From positions 33,833,275 to 33,897,274 of the forward strand of contig JALGPY010000009.1 of assembly GCA_023055425.1 (NCBI GenBank): 64,000 nucleotides of DNA, given 5' to 3'. The stretch comes from Linanthus parryae (Eukaryota; Streptophyta; Magnoliopsida; Ericales; Polemoniaceae). Positions 45,707 to 57,429 of this stretch are shown here, piece after piece. The first letter of the stretch is position 1. Every line of letters starts with the position of its first letter. The notes beneath the pieces are model-generated. The model saw only the letters and a program-made list of their open reading frames with translations, had not been told where the DNA came from and made no database searches. Made by a program: the position numbers and the translations under genes.

Positions 45707-47106
45707 TGTTGGAATAGATGCCCTAGAGGCAATCGTATATTTAGTATGAATTTTGTTTTGGCTAGACTATTCATTTATTATATATTGTGATAATTAATAT
45801 AATGAAGTCCTTAGATAAAATGTGTTGTTTATCTTAAATGTCCCTAGTACACTATATTGATTAATAGGACGATCAAATATAGACTAGTATGTGGGTAGAT
45901 TGATATGGAGATATCAAGTCTAACACATGGGTATGCATTAGGAGTAATGGCATACTGGATTGACCCATAACGAAAAGGATACATTAGATTATGTCAAGTC
46001 ACAATCGCTTTTCGTAGTGATAATATAATTGCAATCCTTAGACTTGAAGTCACTAGATACTCTAATTGTGGAATATTGCGCTTTGATGTTATCAAACGTT
46101 ACACCGTAACTGGGTAATCATAAAGATGGCTATCGGGCGTAATAGGAAGCAAGCTTAGAGATCATAGTGATGTAGATAGGATTTGTCCCTCCCACATAAT
46201 GGGGGTAAATATCCACGGCCACTCGAGGGATGAGGCTTATTGAATGTCTGGCCAGACTCAGATAAATCAATATAGAGATATTGATGTTATCTGCAAGCAT
46301 AAGCATATTCCCAGGATCGAGGAACTATGGATTGGATATACGAGTGTGACTATTTATGTCTCGTGTCCAATCCGGATATGGAGGCAAAGGGATAGTGCAA
46401 TATGAGATATTGGGCACAAGAGGTTTGTCAGGATCACTGACTATTTCTATTGCTTGGGTAGCATGGATGTGTTGCTAGACACCGCTCCATGTTAGTAAGA
46501 GTTACTACCAACTATATAGAAACCTATGGGGTCACACGTCAAATAGAGTAGAGCTAGATTTGGGATTAATTAATATTGATTAATTAATAGAAGGATCATT
46601 GTGCAACACCTTGCAAACTTAGTAGGACTAATTTGCAAGGAAGGGAATAGTTCTAGTTCATCTAGAATTAGGAAACTCTTTTATGGAAACAACAAGGAGT
46701 TGTTAATGTTATTAGATATAACAAAGTGAGTGGGAGAGATAAAAAGAGAGAAAGAGCAAGACAAGCTAGGCCGAAGCCTAGCCCGTCCCCCCCCCCCCCC
46801 CCCTTCCCGTAGGTTAAAAGAAGAGGCCGAAACCTCCTCTTGCCCTTTGTTGCTTTGATCTTCTTCCCTCTTCCTCCGGGTTCAAGCTAGCACTTGTTTG
46901 AAGGAAGAATCTAGATCTCACCTCTAGACGTGGATCAACCGTAGAGACGAGGAAATCATTCTTCGTGTGATCTCACAAATCAAAAGGTACACAATACTAT
47001 GTCTCTTATCATGTTATGATATCTCCTCCTGACGATCCGTGGTGGGCTTTGAAGTAGGAATTAAAATTTTGTTATTCCGCTGCGTTACCTACGTCAAAAC
47101 CAAACA
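45707..47106 (+). repeat. Copia-B left (middle) LTR, TATA box deleted
   Basis: 1400 bp, TGTTGGAATAGATG...CCAAACA. Relative to the right LTR it lacks about 37 bp at 46704/46705, exactly the piece holding TATATAAAG (53678-53686 in the right LTR). A 17-base C run is at 46787-46803. Confidence 0.88.
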
Positions 47107-47107
47107 G

Positions 47108-47119
47108 TGGTATCAGAGC
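47108..47119 (+). other. Copia-B primer binding site
   Basis: TGGTATCAGAGC one base after the LTR; tRNA-iMet type. Confidence 0.9.
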
Positions 47120-48750
47120 CACAGGTCGTAGAGCATAACATGATTTTATGTGTTACGATTCAGTTTATACACCGTATTGTTGTTTATTACGCGAAAACTG
47201 AAAATAATTGGCATAGTAGATGCAAAATTGAATTTGATTCAATAAAACAAGACCCAATTTAACATTGGATGTTAGAATTGGTGAGTTTAATCACATAGGA
47301 TGTGAATAATTGGGTTCTTGAGAATTAGGGTTCATGGGCACATAGTTGAAAAGGAGTTTTCAATTATGGAAACAAATTTATGGAATTAAACCCATAAGGA
47401 AACAACCTTGCTTGGGCAAAAAGAAAGAGGGAAGGAGGCTAGGGCCGAAACCCTAGCCGTCCGCCCCTCCCTTGCGCGCCAAGAAAAGGCCGCAAGCCAA
47501 TGGGGCGGCCGGCCTTGGGCCGGGCCTTGTTACGGGCAGCGGTCCAAAGGGTTCGGGCCCCTTTTTGGCTTGGACTCTTCGGACCGTTGTAACCCTAATT
47601 GCCCAATACAATTAAAATTGAAAAAACGCGTTAAAAATTGGTTTTAACAATATTATGTGCTTTGTTGCATGGTGGATGGATATGGCCTAGGATTGTGGAT
47701 GTTTATTGATTTGTGGTTTGGTTTACGGCCTGCGAGCTAATCAAATTAACGTAATAATTAATTAGATTTTACGGCCTGCGAGTCGTCTTTTTCTCCTCGA
47801 CATGTGAGGCTTTTGTTATTTATTTATTATATATGTTAGGCTAGAATTAAAAATATTTAGATGATAGCCAAGCGCATGAAGAAGAAGATGGGAGAACCAA
47901 AGGAGCCAAAAGACAAAGAAGAGACCCCTAGGCGCGCAGCTATGGTGGGGCGCATGGAGATGAGCTCGGCACTTTAGGGCAATTGGATAGTATCATTGCC
48001 TTGATAATATCATTAGTCTAGAGGCCATATCCATGCCACGTTTTTTTTATGTTTCTGGATGTTTATTATTCATGCCTTGTTATTTAATTTTTGTGTGTAT
48101 GGCGATACTAGCGAAAACAATAACAAGATAATAATAAACAAGGTTGGCCTTTTATTGTGGATTGCCCAATCCAAATAAGTAGACCATGTTGATGAGATTA
48201 ACCAAATAAATTAAGAAAGAAAAATCCCTCAATTAAATATTGCGTTTTGCCTTCTCTTGCTAAAACACCCTTCATGATCAGGGTTCATTAAAATTCAGGC
48301 TTGCCAAAGCAAGGCGATTTTAATTTACCATAGTGTGTTGCAGACGACACAAGCTAGTAATGTGTGTATGTTGAAGTAAGAGGTTGGACGCAACTGGGCA
48401 AAAATTAATTGGATTAATGAGCCTAGAGGCATGACAATTAGGGGTTATCCATGGGATAAAGAATAAAGAGTTATTCACCTAATTGGACCAAGAGTTGCAT
48501 GGAATGCAATTGGAATGGTTCTTACCTAAATAACCTATTCTTGGGTGACATGCCAAAGCAAGCTCAAGAAGAAGTGAAAAAGGGATCTTGGACCCACTAG
48601 AAAATATGATGATATTTTCCGCATTAATGGTGAGGGATATTAATCCGAGAAAAATAGTGGGCGCTATATTTGATGATCTAGCCATTGTTGAATATAGTTA
48701 AATTGTTCAAAATACTAAAATTGCACATTTCTCGTTTTGTATAATTCCAA

Positions 48751-49560
48751 ATGGCAAACAACAACGCATCGAATTCATCCCTACGATCTGTCCTTGAGAA
48801 GGATAAACTGTCTGGAACAAATTTCCTTGATTGGTACAGAAACTTAAGGATTGTCCTTAAGCAATAAAAGAAGCTATACGTCTTGGACACTCAAATTCCA
48901 GAACCACCACAAGACGAGTCTCTTCTAGCGGAAGTGAGGGCACGTCAGAAACATATTGATGATTCTAATGACGTGACTTGCCTCATGCTTTGTACCATGA
49001 CTCCCGAGCTTCGGAAGCAGCATGATAATATGGAAGCCTATGATATGATCATACACTTGAAACAATTGTTTCAGGAACAGGCTAGGCATGAGCGCTATGA
49101 GGTGTCTAAAGCATTATTCAAGAGTAGTCTTGCTGAGGGGAATCCAGTAGGGCCTCATGTGCTCCAAATGATCGTGTACATAAAGAACCTTGTGAGACTG
49201 GTATTCCCATTGGGCCAAGATTTGGCTACTGATCTTGTCTTGCAATCGTTGCCTGACAGTTATAATCAGTTCATCATGAACTATAATATGAACGAGATCA
49301 GTAAGACTCTGCCTGACTTATTAAATATGCTGAATACAGCGGAACATAGCGTCAACAAAGGCAAGGGCAAAGCCATAATGATGTTACATAAGAAGAAGGG
49401 CAAGTAAGTTGCCTCTACTTCAAAAAGAAAGCGCAAGAAAGTTGCGAAATCCAAGGAAGCCCTGAAGCCTAGTGGAGGCGTGGCTAAGGGTGAGTGTCAC
49501 TACTGCAGCCAGCCGGGTCACTGGAGGAGGAATTTCCTAAATATCTGGAGGATAAGAAGC
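48751..49560 (+). pseudogene. Copia-B gag
   Basis: Start ATG at 48751 (MANNNASN...). A typical copia gag with 'KLSGTNFLDWYRNLRIVLKQ', then UBN2 motifs. Stops occur at 48865-48867 (GAA to TAA is likely) and 49405-49407 (KKKGK then TAA). In the zinc knuckle CHYC...GHW, one base is lost at about 49533-49535, which removes the last Cys and shifts the frame. The open piece 48883-49407 is 174 codons. Confidence 0.85.
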
Positions 49561-50878
49561 TTGAAATAGTGATTCCACCACCACCAGGTATTTATGTTAT
49601 AGACGTCAATCATTCCATTTTTTCATCTTGGGTGTGGATACCGGATGTGGTTCTCACATTTGTCGTAATGTGCAAGATTTGAAAAGAAGTAGAAGATTGA
49701 GTAAAGGAGAGATAGACCTACGCGTCGGGAATGGAGCAAGAGTTGCTGCATTAGCTGTAGGCGTTTATGAGCTATCTTTGCCTTCTGGACTTATTTTAGA
49801 ATTAGACAATTGCTTTTATGTGCCTGCTTTGAGCAGAAACATTATTTCCATTTCTTGTTTGGACTAGAAGGGTTTTTCTATTTCAATAAAGGACAATTGT
49901 TGCTCCATTTATTTTGATAGTATGCACTATTGTAGTGCGCATTTGTCTAATGGATTGTATATCCTTGATCTAAATAGTCCAATCTATAAAATAAATACTA
50001 AAAGGATTAAAACTAATGATTTAAATCCTACATATCTATGGCACTGTCGTTTAGGCCATATAAATGAGAAGCGCATATCTAGACTCCATAAGGATGGACT
50101 TCTAGACTCATTTGATTTGGAATCATATGAGACGTGTGAATCTTGTTTATTAGGAAAAATGACAAAGTCCCCTTTCAATAAGAAAGGTGAAAGGACTAGT
50201 GAGTTATTGGCACTCATACATACCGATATGTGGACCATTCCCCACGCCTGCCAGAGGTGGTTACACCTACTTCATCACATTTACTGATGATTTCAGTAGA
50301 TATGAATTTGTATGCCGTATGAAGACCAAATCCGAATCCCTTGAATTGTTCAAGAATTTAAGAATGAAGTAGAGAAGCAACTTGGCAAAAGTATTAAGGC
50401 TCTACGATCGAATCGTGGAGGAGAATACTTAAGCCAAGATTTTGATGAGTATCTTAGAGAGTGTGGGATAGTATCCCATTTCTCTCCACCCGGAACGCCA
50501 CAATGGAATGGCGTGTCCGAGAGGAGGAATCGCACTCTATTAGATATGGTGCGATCTATGATGTCTCAAACAGATCTTCCGATATCCTTTTGGGGACATG
50601 CTCTAATGACGGCAGCTTTTACCATTAATCGCGTTCCATCCAAGTCAGTCATGAAGACACCATATGAGATATGGACTGGGAAGCATCCCATAGTGTCGTT
50701 TATGAGGATTTGGGGCTGCGATGTCTATGTGAAACGTTTACAAACAGATAAGCTCGGGCTTAAAGCGGATAAGTGTAAATTTGTGGGATATCCTAAGGAA
50801 ACTAAAGGATATTATTTCTACAATCCCATCGAGAACAAAGTGTGTGTTGCTCGGACCGGCGTGTTTCTAGAAAGATAG
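49561..50878 (+). pseudogene. Copia-B protease, pre-integrase and integrase
   Basis: The protease keeps DTG in 'VDTGCGSHIC' (about 49632-49661), entered by a frameshift near 49630. The HHCC domain is at about 50035-50150 ('WHCRLGH', 'CESCLLGK'). The integrase core has Asp in 'IHTDMW' and Glu in 'PQWNGVSERRNRT', with frameshifts near 50235 and 50360 between them. The frame 50513-50878 carries the C-terminal 'KTPYEIWTGKHP' and 'LGLKADKCKFVGYPKETKGY' motifs. Confidence 0.85.
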
Positions 50879-52669
50879 TTTGTATCTAAAGAAGCAAAAG
50901 GGAGGGCTATAGAACTTGAAGAGATTCAAGAACCACAAATCACTGAACCGATGATGGAATACGAATAGGAACCGCAAGTAGTTGTGGAAGAACCTGTTCA
51001 GGTGACACAGGAACTCCGTAGATCAGGAATAGTGCATCATGAGCCAGAAAGGTACGGACTTCTTGTGACTGAGCCCGATGACATACCACTCATGGATGAT
51101 AAGCCTGCAACCTACGGAGAGGCCATGAAAGGCCCAGACTCTAAGAAGTGGCTATAAGCCATGAGATCCGAAATGGATTCATTGTACACCAACAAAGTAT
51201 GGACTTTGGTGGAACCACCCGAAGGGGCTCAGCCCATAGGGTGCAAGTGGGTCTTCAAGAAGAAGACCGACATGGATGGCAAAGTATTTGCCTATAAGGG
51301 GCGATTGGTAGCCAATGGGTATAGACAGATTCATGGTATTGACTATGATGAGACCTTTTCACCAGTCGCCATGACTAAATCCATTCGAATCCTACTTGCT
51401 ATTGCAGCATACTACGACTATGAGATTTGGCAAATGGATGTCAAAAAGGCGTTCCTTGATGGGAACCTCCTCGAGGATGTGTACATGACACAACAAGAGG
51501 GTTTTGAGGATCCAGAGAATGCCAATAAAGTCTGTAAGCTGCAAAGATCCATTTATGGATTAAAGCAAGCTTCTAGGAGTTAGAATCGACGTTTTGATGA
51601 CGCTGTCAAAGAGTTTGGCTTCATCAAGAACGAAGAAGAGCCTTGTGTTTACAAGAAGGTTAGTGGGAGCTCTGTAGTATTTCTGGTCTTGTATGTGGAT
51701 GACATACTAATAATTGGCAACGACATTCCTACTTTGCAATCTGTTAAAGATTGGCTAGGAAAGTGCTTTGCAATGTATGACTTAGGAGACGTAGCCTACA
51801 TACTTGGTATAAAGATCTATAGGGATGGATCTAAGAGGTTTCTCGGCCTAATTCAGAGTACATATATAGTCAAGGTGTTGAAGAGGTTCAACATGCAAGA
51901 TTCCAAGAAGGGATTCTTGCCCATATCGCATGGAGTCACTCTTTCCAAGAATGACTGTCCCTCTAATGAGATTGAGAAGGACCTCATGAGTAGGATACCC
52001 TATGCTTCGGCCATGGATCCATCATGTACGCCATGTTATGTACTAGACCATACATATCGTATGGTGAGTAGATACCAGTCCAATCCGGGTGAGAATCACT
52101 GGATTGCTGTCAAGAACATCCTAAAGTACTTGAGAAGAAATAAGGATGTGTTCTTGATATTTGGGGGTAAGGAAGAGCTGAGTGTAAAGGGTTACACTGA
52201 TTCAAGCTTCCAAACCGACAAAGATGACTACTGATCGCAGTCTGGATACGTGTTTTGCCTGAATGGAGGAGCTGTAAGCTGGAAGAGTTCCAAGCAAGTG
52301 ACAATTGCTGATTCTACAACAGAAGCTGAGTACATTGCTTCTGCGGAGGCAGCAAAAGAGGCAATTTGGATAAAGAAGTTTATCACTAAGCTCGGTGTGG
52401 TCCCTAGCATCGTGGTTCCTATAGAGTTGTACTGTGAAAACTCTGGGGCAATCGCACAGGCCAAGGAACCAAGATCACACCAGAAATCAAAGCATGTACT
52501 TAGGAGATTCCATCTCATTCGTGATATGATCGATCGAGGAGATGTGAAGATGTGCAAGATTCCAACGGATGACAATGTTTCAGATCCGCTCACAAAACCT
52601 CTTGCGCAGCGAAAGCATGAAGGGCACGCCATATCTGTAGGCATACGAGACGCGTCAGATTGGCTCTAG
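50879..52669 (+). pseudogene. Copia-B reverse transcriptase and RNase H
   Basis: A single reading frame, the same as the integrase C-terminus, with nonsense codons at 50876-50878, 50967-50969, 51155-51157, 51581-51583 and 52232-52234 and no frameshift. RT: 'GCKWVFKKK', 'RLVANGYRQIHGIDYDETFSPV', 'QMDVKKAFLDGNL' and the catalytic YVDD at about 51691-51702. RNase H: 'GYTDSSF', 'STTEAEYIA' and 'LYCENSGAI', where the usual Asp is Glu. Several stops are TGG-to-TAG type, consistent with deamination of methylated DNA. Confidence 0.88.
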
Positions 52670-52683
52670 TGCAATTGGGATAC

Positions 52684-54105
52684 TGTTGGAATAGATGCCC
52701 TAGAGGCAATCATATATTTAGTATGAACATTGTTTTGGCTAGAATATTCATTTATTGTGATATTTAATATAATTAAGTCCTTAGATAAAATGTGTTGTTT
52801 ATCTTAAATATCCCTAGTCCACTATATTGATTAATAGGACGATCAAATATAGACTAGATGTGGGTAGATTGATATGGAGATATCAAGTCTAACACATGGG
52901 TATGCATTAGGAGTAATGGCATACTGGATTGACCCATAACGAAAAGGATACATTAGATTATGTCAAGTCACAATCGCTTTTCGTAGTGCTAATATAATTG
53001 CAATCCTTAGACTTGAATTCACTAGATACTCTAGTTGTGGTATATTGCGCTTTAATGTTATCAAATGTTACACGGTAACTGGGTAATCATAAAGATGGCT
53101 ATCGGGCGTAATAGGAAGCAAGCTTAGAGATCGTAGTGATGTAGATAGTATTTTTCCCTCCTACATAATGGGGGTAAATATCCATGGACACTCGAGGGAT
53201 GAGGCTTATTGAATGTCTGGCTAGACTCAGATAAATCAATATAGAGATATTGATGTTATCTGCAAGTATAAGCATATTCCCAGGATCGAGGAACTATGGA
53301 TTGGATATACGAGTGTGATTATTTATGTCTCGTGTCCAATCCGGATATGGAGGCAAAGGGATAGTGCAATATGAGATATTGGGCACAAGAGGTTTGTCCG
53401 GATCACTGACTATTTCTATTGGTTGGGTAACATGGATGTGTTGCTAGACACCGCTCCATGTTTGTAAGAGTTACTACCAACTATATAGAAACCTATGGGG
53501 TCACACGTGAAATAGAGTAGAGCCAGATTTGGGATTAATTAATATTGATTAATTAATAGAAGGATCATTGTGAAACACCTTGCGAACTTAGTAGGACTAA
53601 TTTGCAAGGAAGGGAGTAGTTCTAGTTCATCTAGAATTAGGAAACTCTTTTATGGAAACAACAAGGAGTTGTTGGAGTATATAAAGGAGGCTCTAGCTTC
53701 CTTCCCACTTAATGTTATTAGACATAACAAAGTGAGTGGGAGAGAGAAAAAGAGAGAAAGAGCAAGACAATCTAGGCCGAAGCCTAGCCCGTCCGCCCCC
53801 CCTTCCCGTCGGTTCAAAGAGGAGGCCGAAACCTCCTCTTGCCCTTTGTTGCTTTGATCTTCTTCCCTCTTCCTCCGGGTTCAAGCTGGCACTTGTTTGA
53901 AGGAAGAATATAGGTCTCACCTCTAGACGTGGATCAACCGTAGAGATGAGGACATCATTATTCGTGTGATCTCACAAATCAAAAGGTACACAATACTATG
54001 TCTCTTATCATGTTATGATATCTCCTCCTGACGATATGTGGTGGGCTTTGAAGTAGGAATTAAAATTTTGTTATTCCGCTGTGTTACCTACGTCAAAACC
54101 CAACA
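52684..54105 (+). repeat. Copia-B right LTR
   Basis: 1422 bp, TGTTGGAATAG...CCCAACA; TATATAAAG at 53678-53686. The PPT before it is mutated ('caattgggatac' against 'caagtgggagac' at 45695). It differs from the left LTR at many more sites than the copia-A pair does. Confidence 0.88.
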
Positions 54106-55129
54106 CCCCCCCCCTTAACAAGAACTTCAATTTCATCAACCTCGACATGGTTTAAAGCAAGAAAGTTACAATTTTGATTATCAAACATTAATTAGGGCGT
54201 GAGTTAGAACATACCTAGGCAAAAAATGGCTGGAAATAGTCACGAAATGATGTGGGTGGAGCTTGCTGACGAGGTGCTCGCAGGTGGAGATAGTGACGGC
54301 TACCGGGACGTCCTAATATGCTTATGAGCCTTCTAATTCACTCCTCGGACTCCTAGGAGTTGAATAGAACCAACCAAAGGTGGTGGGTGCTGCGTGGTGG
54401 AGCTTTTGGAATCTGTTTTCGGACAGATGGGAGGGTGAAACAGAGCACAAAGCTCTGGGGAGAGAGAGAGAGAGATAGAGAGAGAGAGAGACCCACATTG
54501 GGTGTCTCCACCGGTGGTTACGGTGGCAGTGAAGGGGTTGGTGGCTGCTGCCACTCTGCTTCTTCTTCTGCTGCTGTCTTCAAAGAACATAGAGGTATAG
54601 GGAGAAAGAGAGAGATGGTGCACATAATAGAGAGAGATGGCAGTGGGTTTACTTGCCCGAAGGCAACAATGATGGTGGTGATGATGATGGAGATGACGGT
54701 GGTGGTGATGGGATGTTGGAGGTGGCTGGTGTGAGGAGGAGGCTGAGGAGAGATTAAATAGCCTAGGTTACTTGGGGAGGTAATCTTCTGAAAGGGCGAT
54801 GTAATGGTGATAGAGGTGGTGGAGGAAATTTCCCGAAGCCAAAGTTGCTTGGAGAAGATGATGTGAGGAAAACTATGGTGTGGGTGATGCACAAGATGCT
54901 AGAATGATTGGGTGTAGCAAGTCTACCAAGTCTCGCGGTGGTCACACATGCGTTAGCGACTAGAATAAAGAAAATAATCGCGTATTTATTTACTAATACT
55001 AATCTAATATTTTTTAAAATCTCACACACATAAAAACTAGATAATTACCTAACTATTACTTTGCAACTACATTCTTATTTAGCTTCTGAAATTACTATTG
55101 TACCCTTACTAGATAGACGTGGTATTACA
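54106..55129 (-). repeat. Right part of the Del-like solo LTR
   Basis: Continues the LTR after copia-B. It contains a GA/GATA microsatellite (54460-54491) and a GATGGTGGTGATGATG-type tract (about 54668-54712). Minus-strand ORFs here (for example 55029-54763) are not gene-like. Ends GTGGTATTACA. Confidence 0.5.
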
Positions 55130-55134
55130 CTATC

Positions 55135-55595
55135 AATATCCCACCGTCATATAGCCTTCAAAATAAGACTACACCCTTTTAAGTAGCTTGGATGCTTCCC
55201 GGCGGGAATGCATCTCGGGTGGTCGAAGAGTAGTGATCCTGGCTTCAGTGCTTGTTTTTGCAGACACGGGACTAGTAAGTCATGAGACACTAGCGGCATA
55301 ATTCTCGTGGATAGCGTCAATGCTTGGTGATTACAGTTTCGGGATATTGCCCGATCTTGAATAAGAATACCAAAAATAATTTCATTGTTTGTAAATAACT
55401 TGCATTTAGAGAGTCATAGGTTGGATTCTATATGGACTTGTATTGGCATCTTTTTTCACGAGTCTTTTCATATAATCTGGTCGAGTCATGGCCAGCAGTA
55501 TGCAAATGTAGGTGCAAAAAAGTTTCTTTATAGCTTATTAGGACATCGAGTTGGTGTATTTCCTCAGGATGAAAAAACTTAAGTGTGAGGGTATT
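55135..55595 (+). other. Athila-3 3' untranslated region, continued
   Basis: Resumes after the solo LTR; ends in the purine-rich 'aagtgtgagggtatt' before TGATAGCGC, the Athila PPT layout. Confidence 0.6.
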
Positions 55596-56641
55596 TGATA
55601 GCGCAATAATTTAAGATACGTGGGTCTTCATTTTGAGGAGTTTGTGAGGAATTTTGAGTGAGATTACACTCGAATTTGAGAAATATAAGTGTATTGTGTA
55701 GCTTAAGAGGTTATTATTGAGATATTGCGCATTTCCATATTTTTTGACATATTTTGCATGATTCGGTACAGTTCTTGCCATCCCAGATATGATCATGGCT
55801 TTGTTGAGTGATTTCATCACAAGTGATGGAGGCACACACACACAGGGTCAAAATGGAGCGCAAAGTTTTGCAACCAAGCGAAAAGGAGAAGAATGGTTAA
55901 AACGAGAGCCAAAACGGTGCAGGGAGCAAGGAAAAGAAGGCCAAATGGGAGGCCAACCAGAGTTGACCGGAGTGAATCCTTAGGCATACTGCGGTAAGGG
56001 TGGCAGAGAGGTCGAGAAGAGAAGGTTGAAGCACGAAGATTAGCCTCTCGTGAACTCTGCGGGCTTACCGTGGTATGCCAGCCAGACAACGCCATGAATT
56101 TTGGGGAATTCGCTCAATTATTACAAACGTATCCAAGTGCGGCCCAATATCTAAAGGTCTTACCTAGATCCTCTTTTCATTATTCTACAATATTTCTGGA
56201 GGAGTCGTATGAAGAGTAGACGTACAATATTATTCGAAGAGAAACCTGGAGGCGAAGATCGAAGACAAATCGGTGGACATCAAAACTTCAGAACTCTTGT
56301 GTGTGTATTCTTCTTCTTTCTATAGAACTCAATGAATACAATCATGTTTGTTTAGTTCAAATAATGAGTAGCAAACTTACTTTACTTGGACTAGAGTTGG
56401 GTACCTAGGTTTTAATGATTACAAATTAAGTTTCTTTCATGCATCTATGTTTAATGATGTGATTTGGCCTAATAGATGGAACTTTTTGCATGTTCATTTA
56501 TGAGTTATTTCTATCAAATATATTGGATACGTCATATATGCTAGATTACACTTATGCTATTATGTGCGACCAACCTTAATAACCTAACAAATCCGATGGA
56601 CACCTAAGGAAGCAACTTTGTGCGACTAACTGAGCTGTGGA
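55596..56641 (+). repeat. Athila-3 3' LTR, truncated
   Basis: Starts TGATAGCGCAATAATTT like the other Athila LTRs but is much diverged. 'aatgagtagcaaact' and 'gggtacctaggttttaatg' near 56360-56420 correspond to 'atgagtagctaagctcatacctagg' near 6757 in Athila-1. It stops at 56641, where a minus-strand LTR begins. Confidence 0.6.
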
Positions 56642-57240
56642 TGTAACACCCCGGGATCTCGGTTCATGGTTAATGCAACAATCGATAACCAAAATTATAA
56701 TATTATTTACTAAGATTACATCCTAGTTAATGTATACAACAAATCTTGTGTTATAAGTATAAAAATTTAAAATCTGCGTGATATGCTAAGTGATCTAACT
56801 TAAGCTCATGTCCTTGTCTCGATCCGCATTCCCATCCCAGTCTGTACTAACATGTGGTGGTTTTAAAATGGTAAAATTAGAAACCATGGTTTGAAAATAA
56901 TCAGCGAAAACTGAGTAAATACATACTATGACACGTAAAGCGATGAATGGCACAAGTATAAGTTTGAACAAAGCGGTAGATCTAAAATAATAATTCCGTC
57001 AACGAAACGGGGAAACTAAAACATTAATAACCGGTACATAACCAACTTCATTTATTTAAAACAGAACAGGAGACTACAACTAGTAAAAACTCATGAGACA
57101 TGGAATATAATTTCGACAGTAAACAACTGAGTAACTCATTCATTTCAACTTTATAGAACAATGATAATCCACTAGTAGCTACTAATTTGTTAAATGATGA
57201 CAGCAAAGATTTTGGAAGCTTAAAGATATTGATGAACAAT
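56642..57240 (-). repeat. Minus-strand gypsy LTR fragment
   Basis: Plus strand TGTAACACCCCGGGATC is a typical reversed Del-like LTR edge, similar in style to 13396. It fades near 57240; a possible continuation is at about 58930-59300. Confidence 0.45.
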
Positions 57241-57429
57241 TAATAACTGCTTATTCCAACATTTTTCGGTTGGTTGGGGCATATCCTGAGCCACAACATG
57301 ATTTATAGAGCCAAATTTATTACCACTTCAACTATCCGATAAGTTTAGCTGGGGCATGTCCACTTCCACCACCGGGATCGATGTAGACAGACAAATTACA
57401 AGGAAATCACAAAAGGGTGCGTTCTGGGG

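Larger units (their letters stand above)
45577..54105 (+). mobile_element. Copia-B: one and a half copies (internal end - LTR - internal - LTR)
   Basis: The order is 45577-45706 (last 130 bp of an internal region with PPT), an LTR, a full 5.6 kb internal region with PBS and all copia domains, and a second LTR. The 45577-45706 piece nearly duplicates 52555-52683. This is what unequal recombination between two elements or their LTRs leaves. The leftmost LTR is missing; both outer edges sit in C runs, so no target duplication can be measured. Confidence 0.85.
42873..55129 (-). mobile_element. Solo Del-like LTR, minus strand, carrying LINE-3 and copia-B
   Basis: The plus strand starts TGCAACAACCCCC (42873) and ends GTGGTATTACA (55129), so the minus strand is TGTAATACC...TTGCA, the Del/Tekay style. 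Without its two insertions it is about 2.6-2.7 kb. Flanks are ATATC (42868-42872) and CTATC (55130-55134), matching at four of five bases, and on both sides Athila-3 sequence continues. No PBS, PPT or coding sequence is attached, so a solo LTR is the simplest reading. Confidence 0.65.

Noticed and set aside
54360..54892. Long ORFs on both strands
   Set aside because: Low-complexity GA- and GATGGT-type repeats within an LTR.
54763..55029. Minus-strand ORF beginning with a hydrophobic, signal-peptide-like stretch
   Set aside because: It lies wholly inside the Del-like solo LTR, is short, and has no recognisable mature domain.
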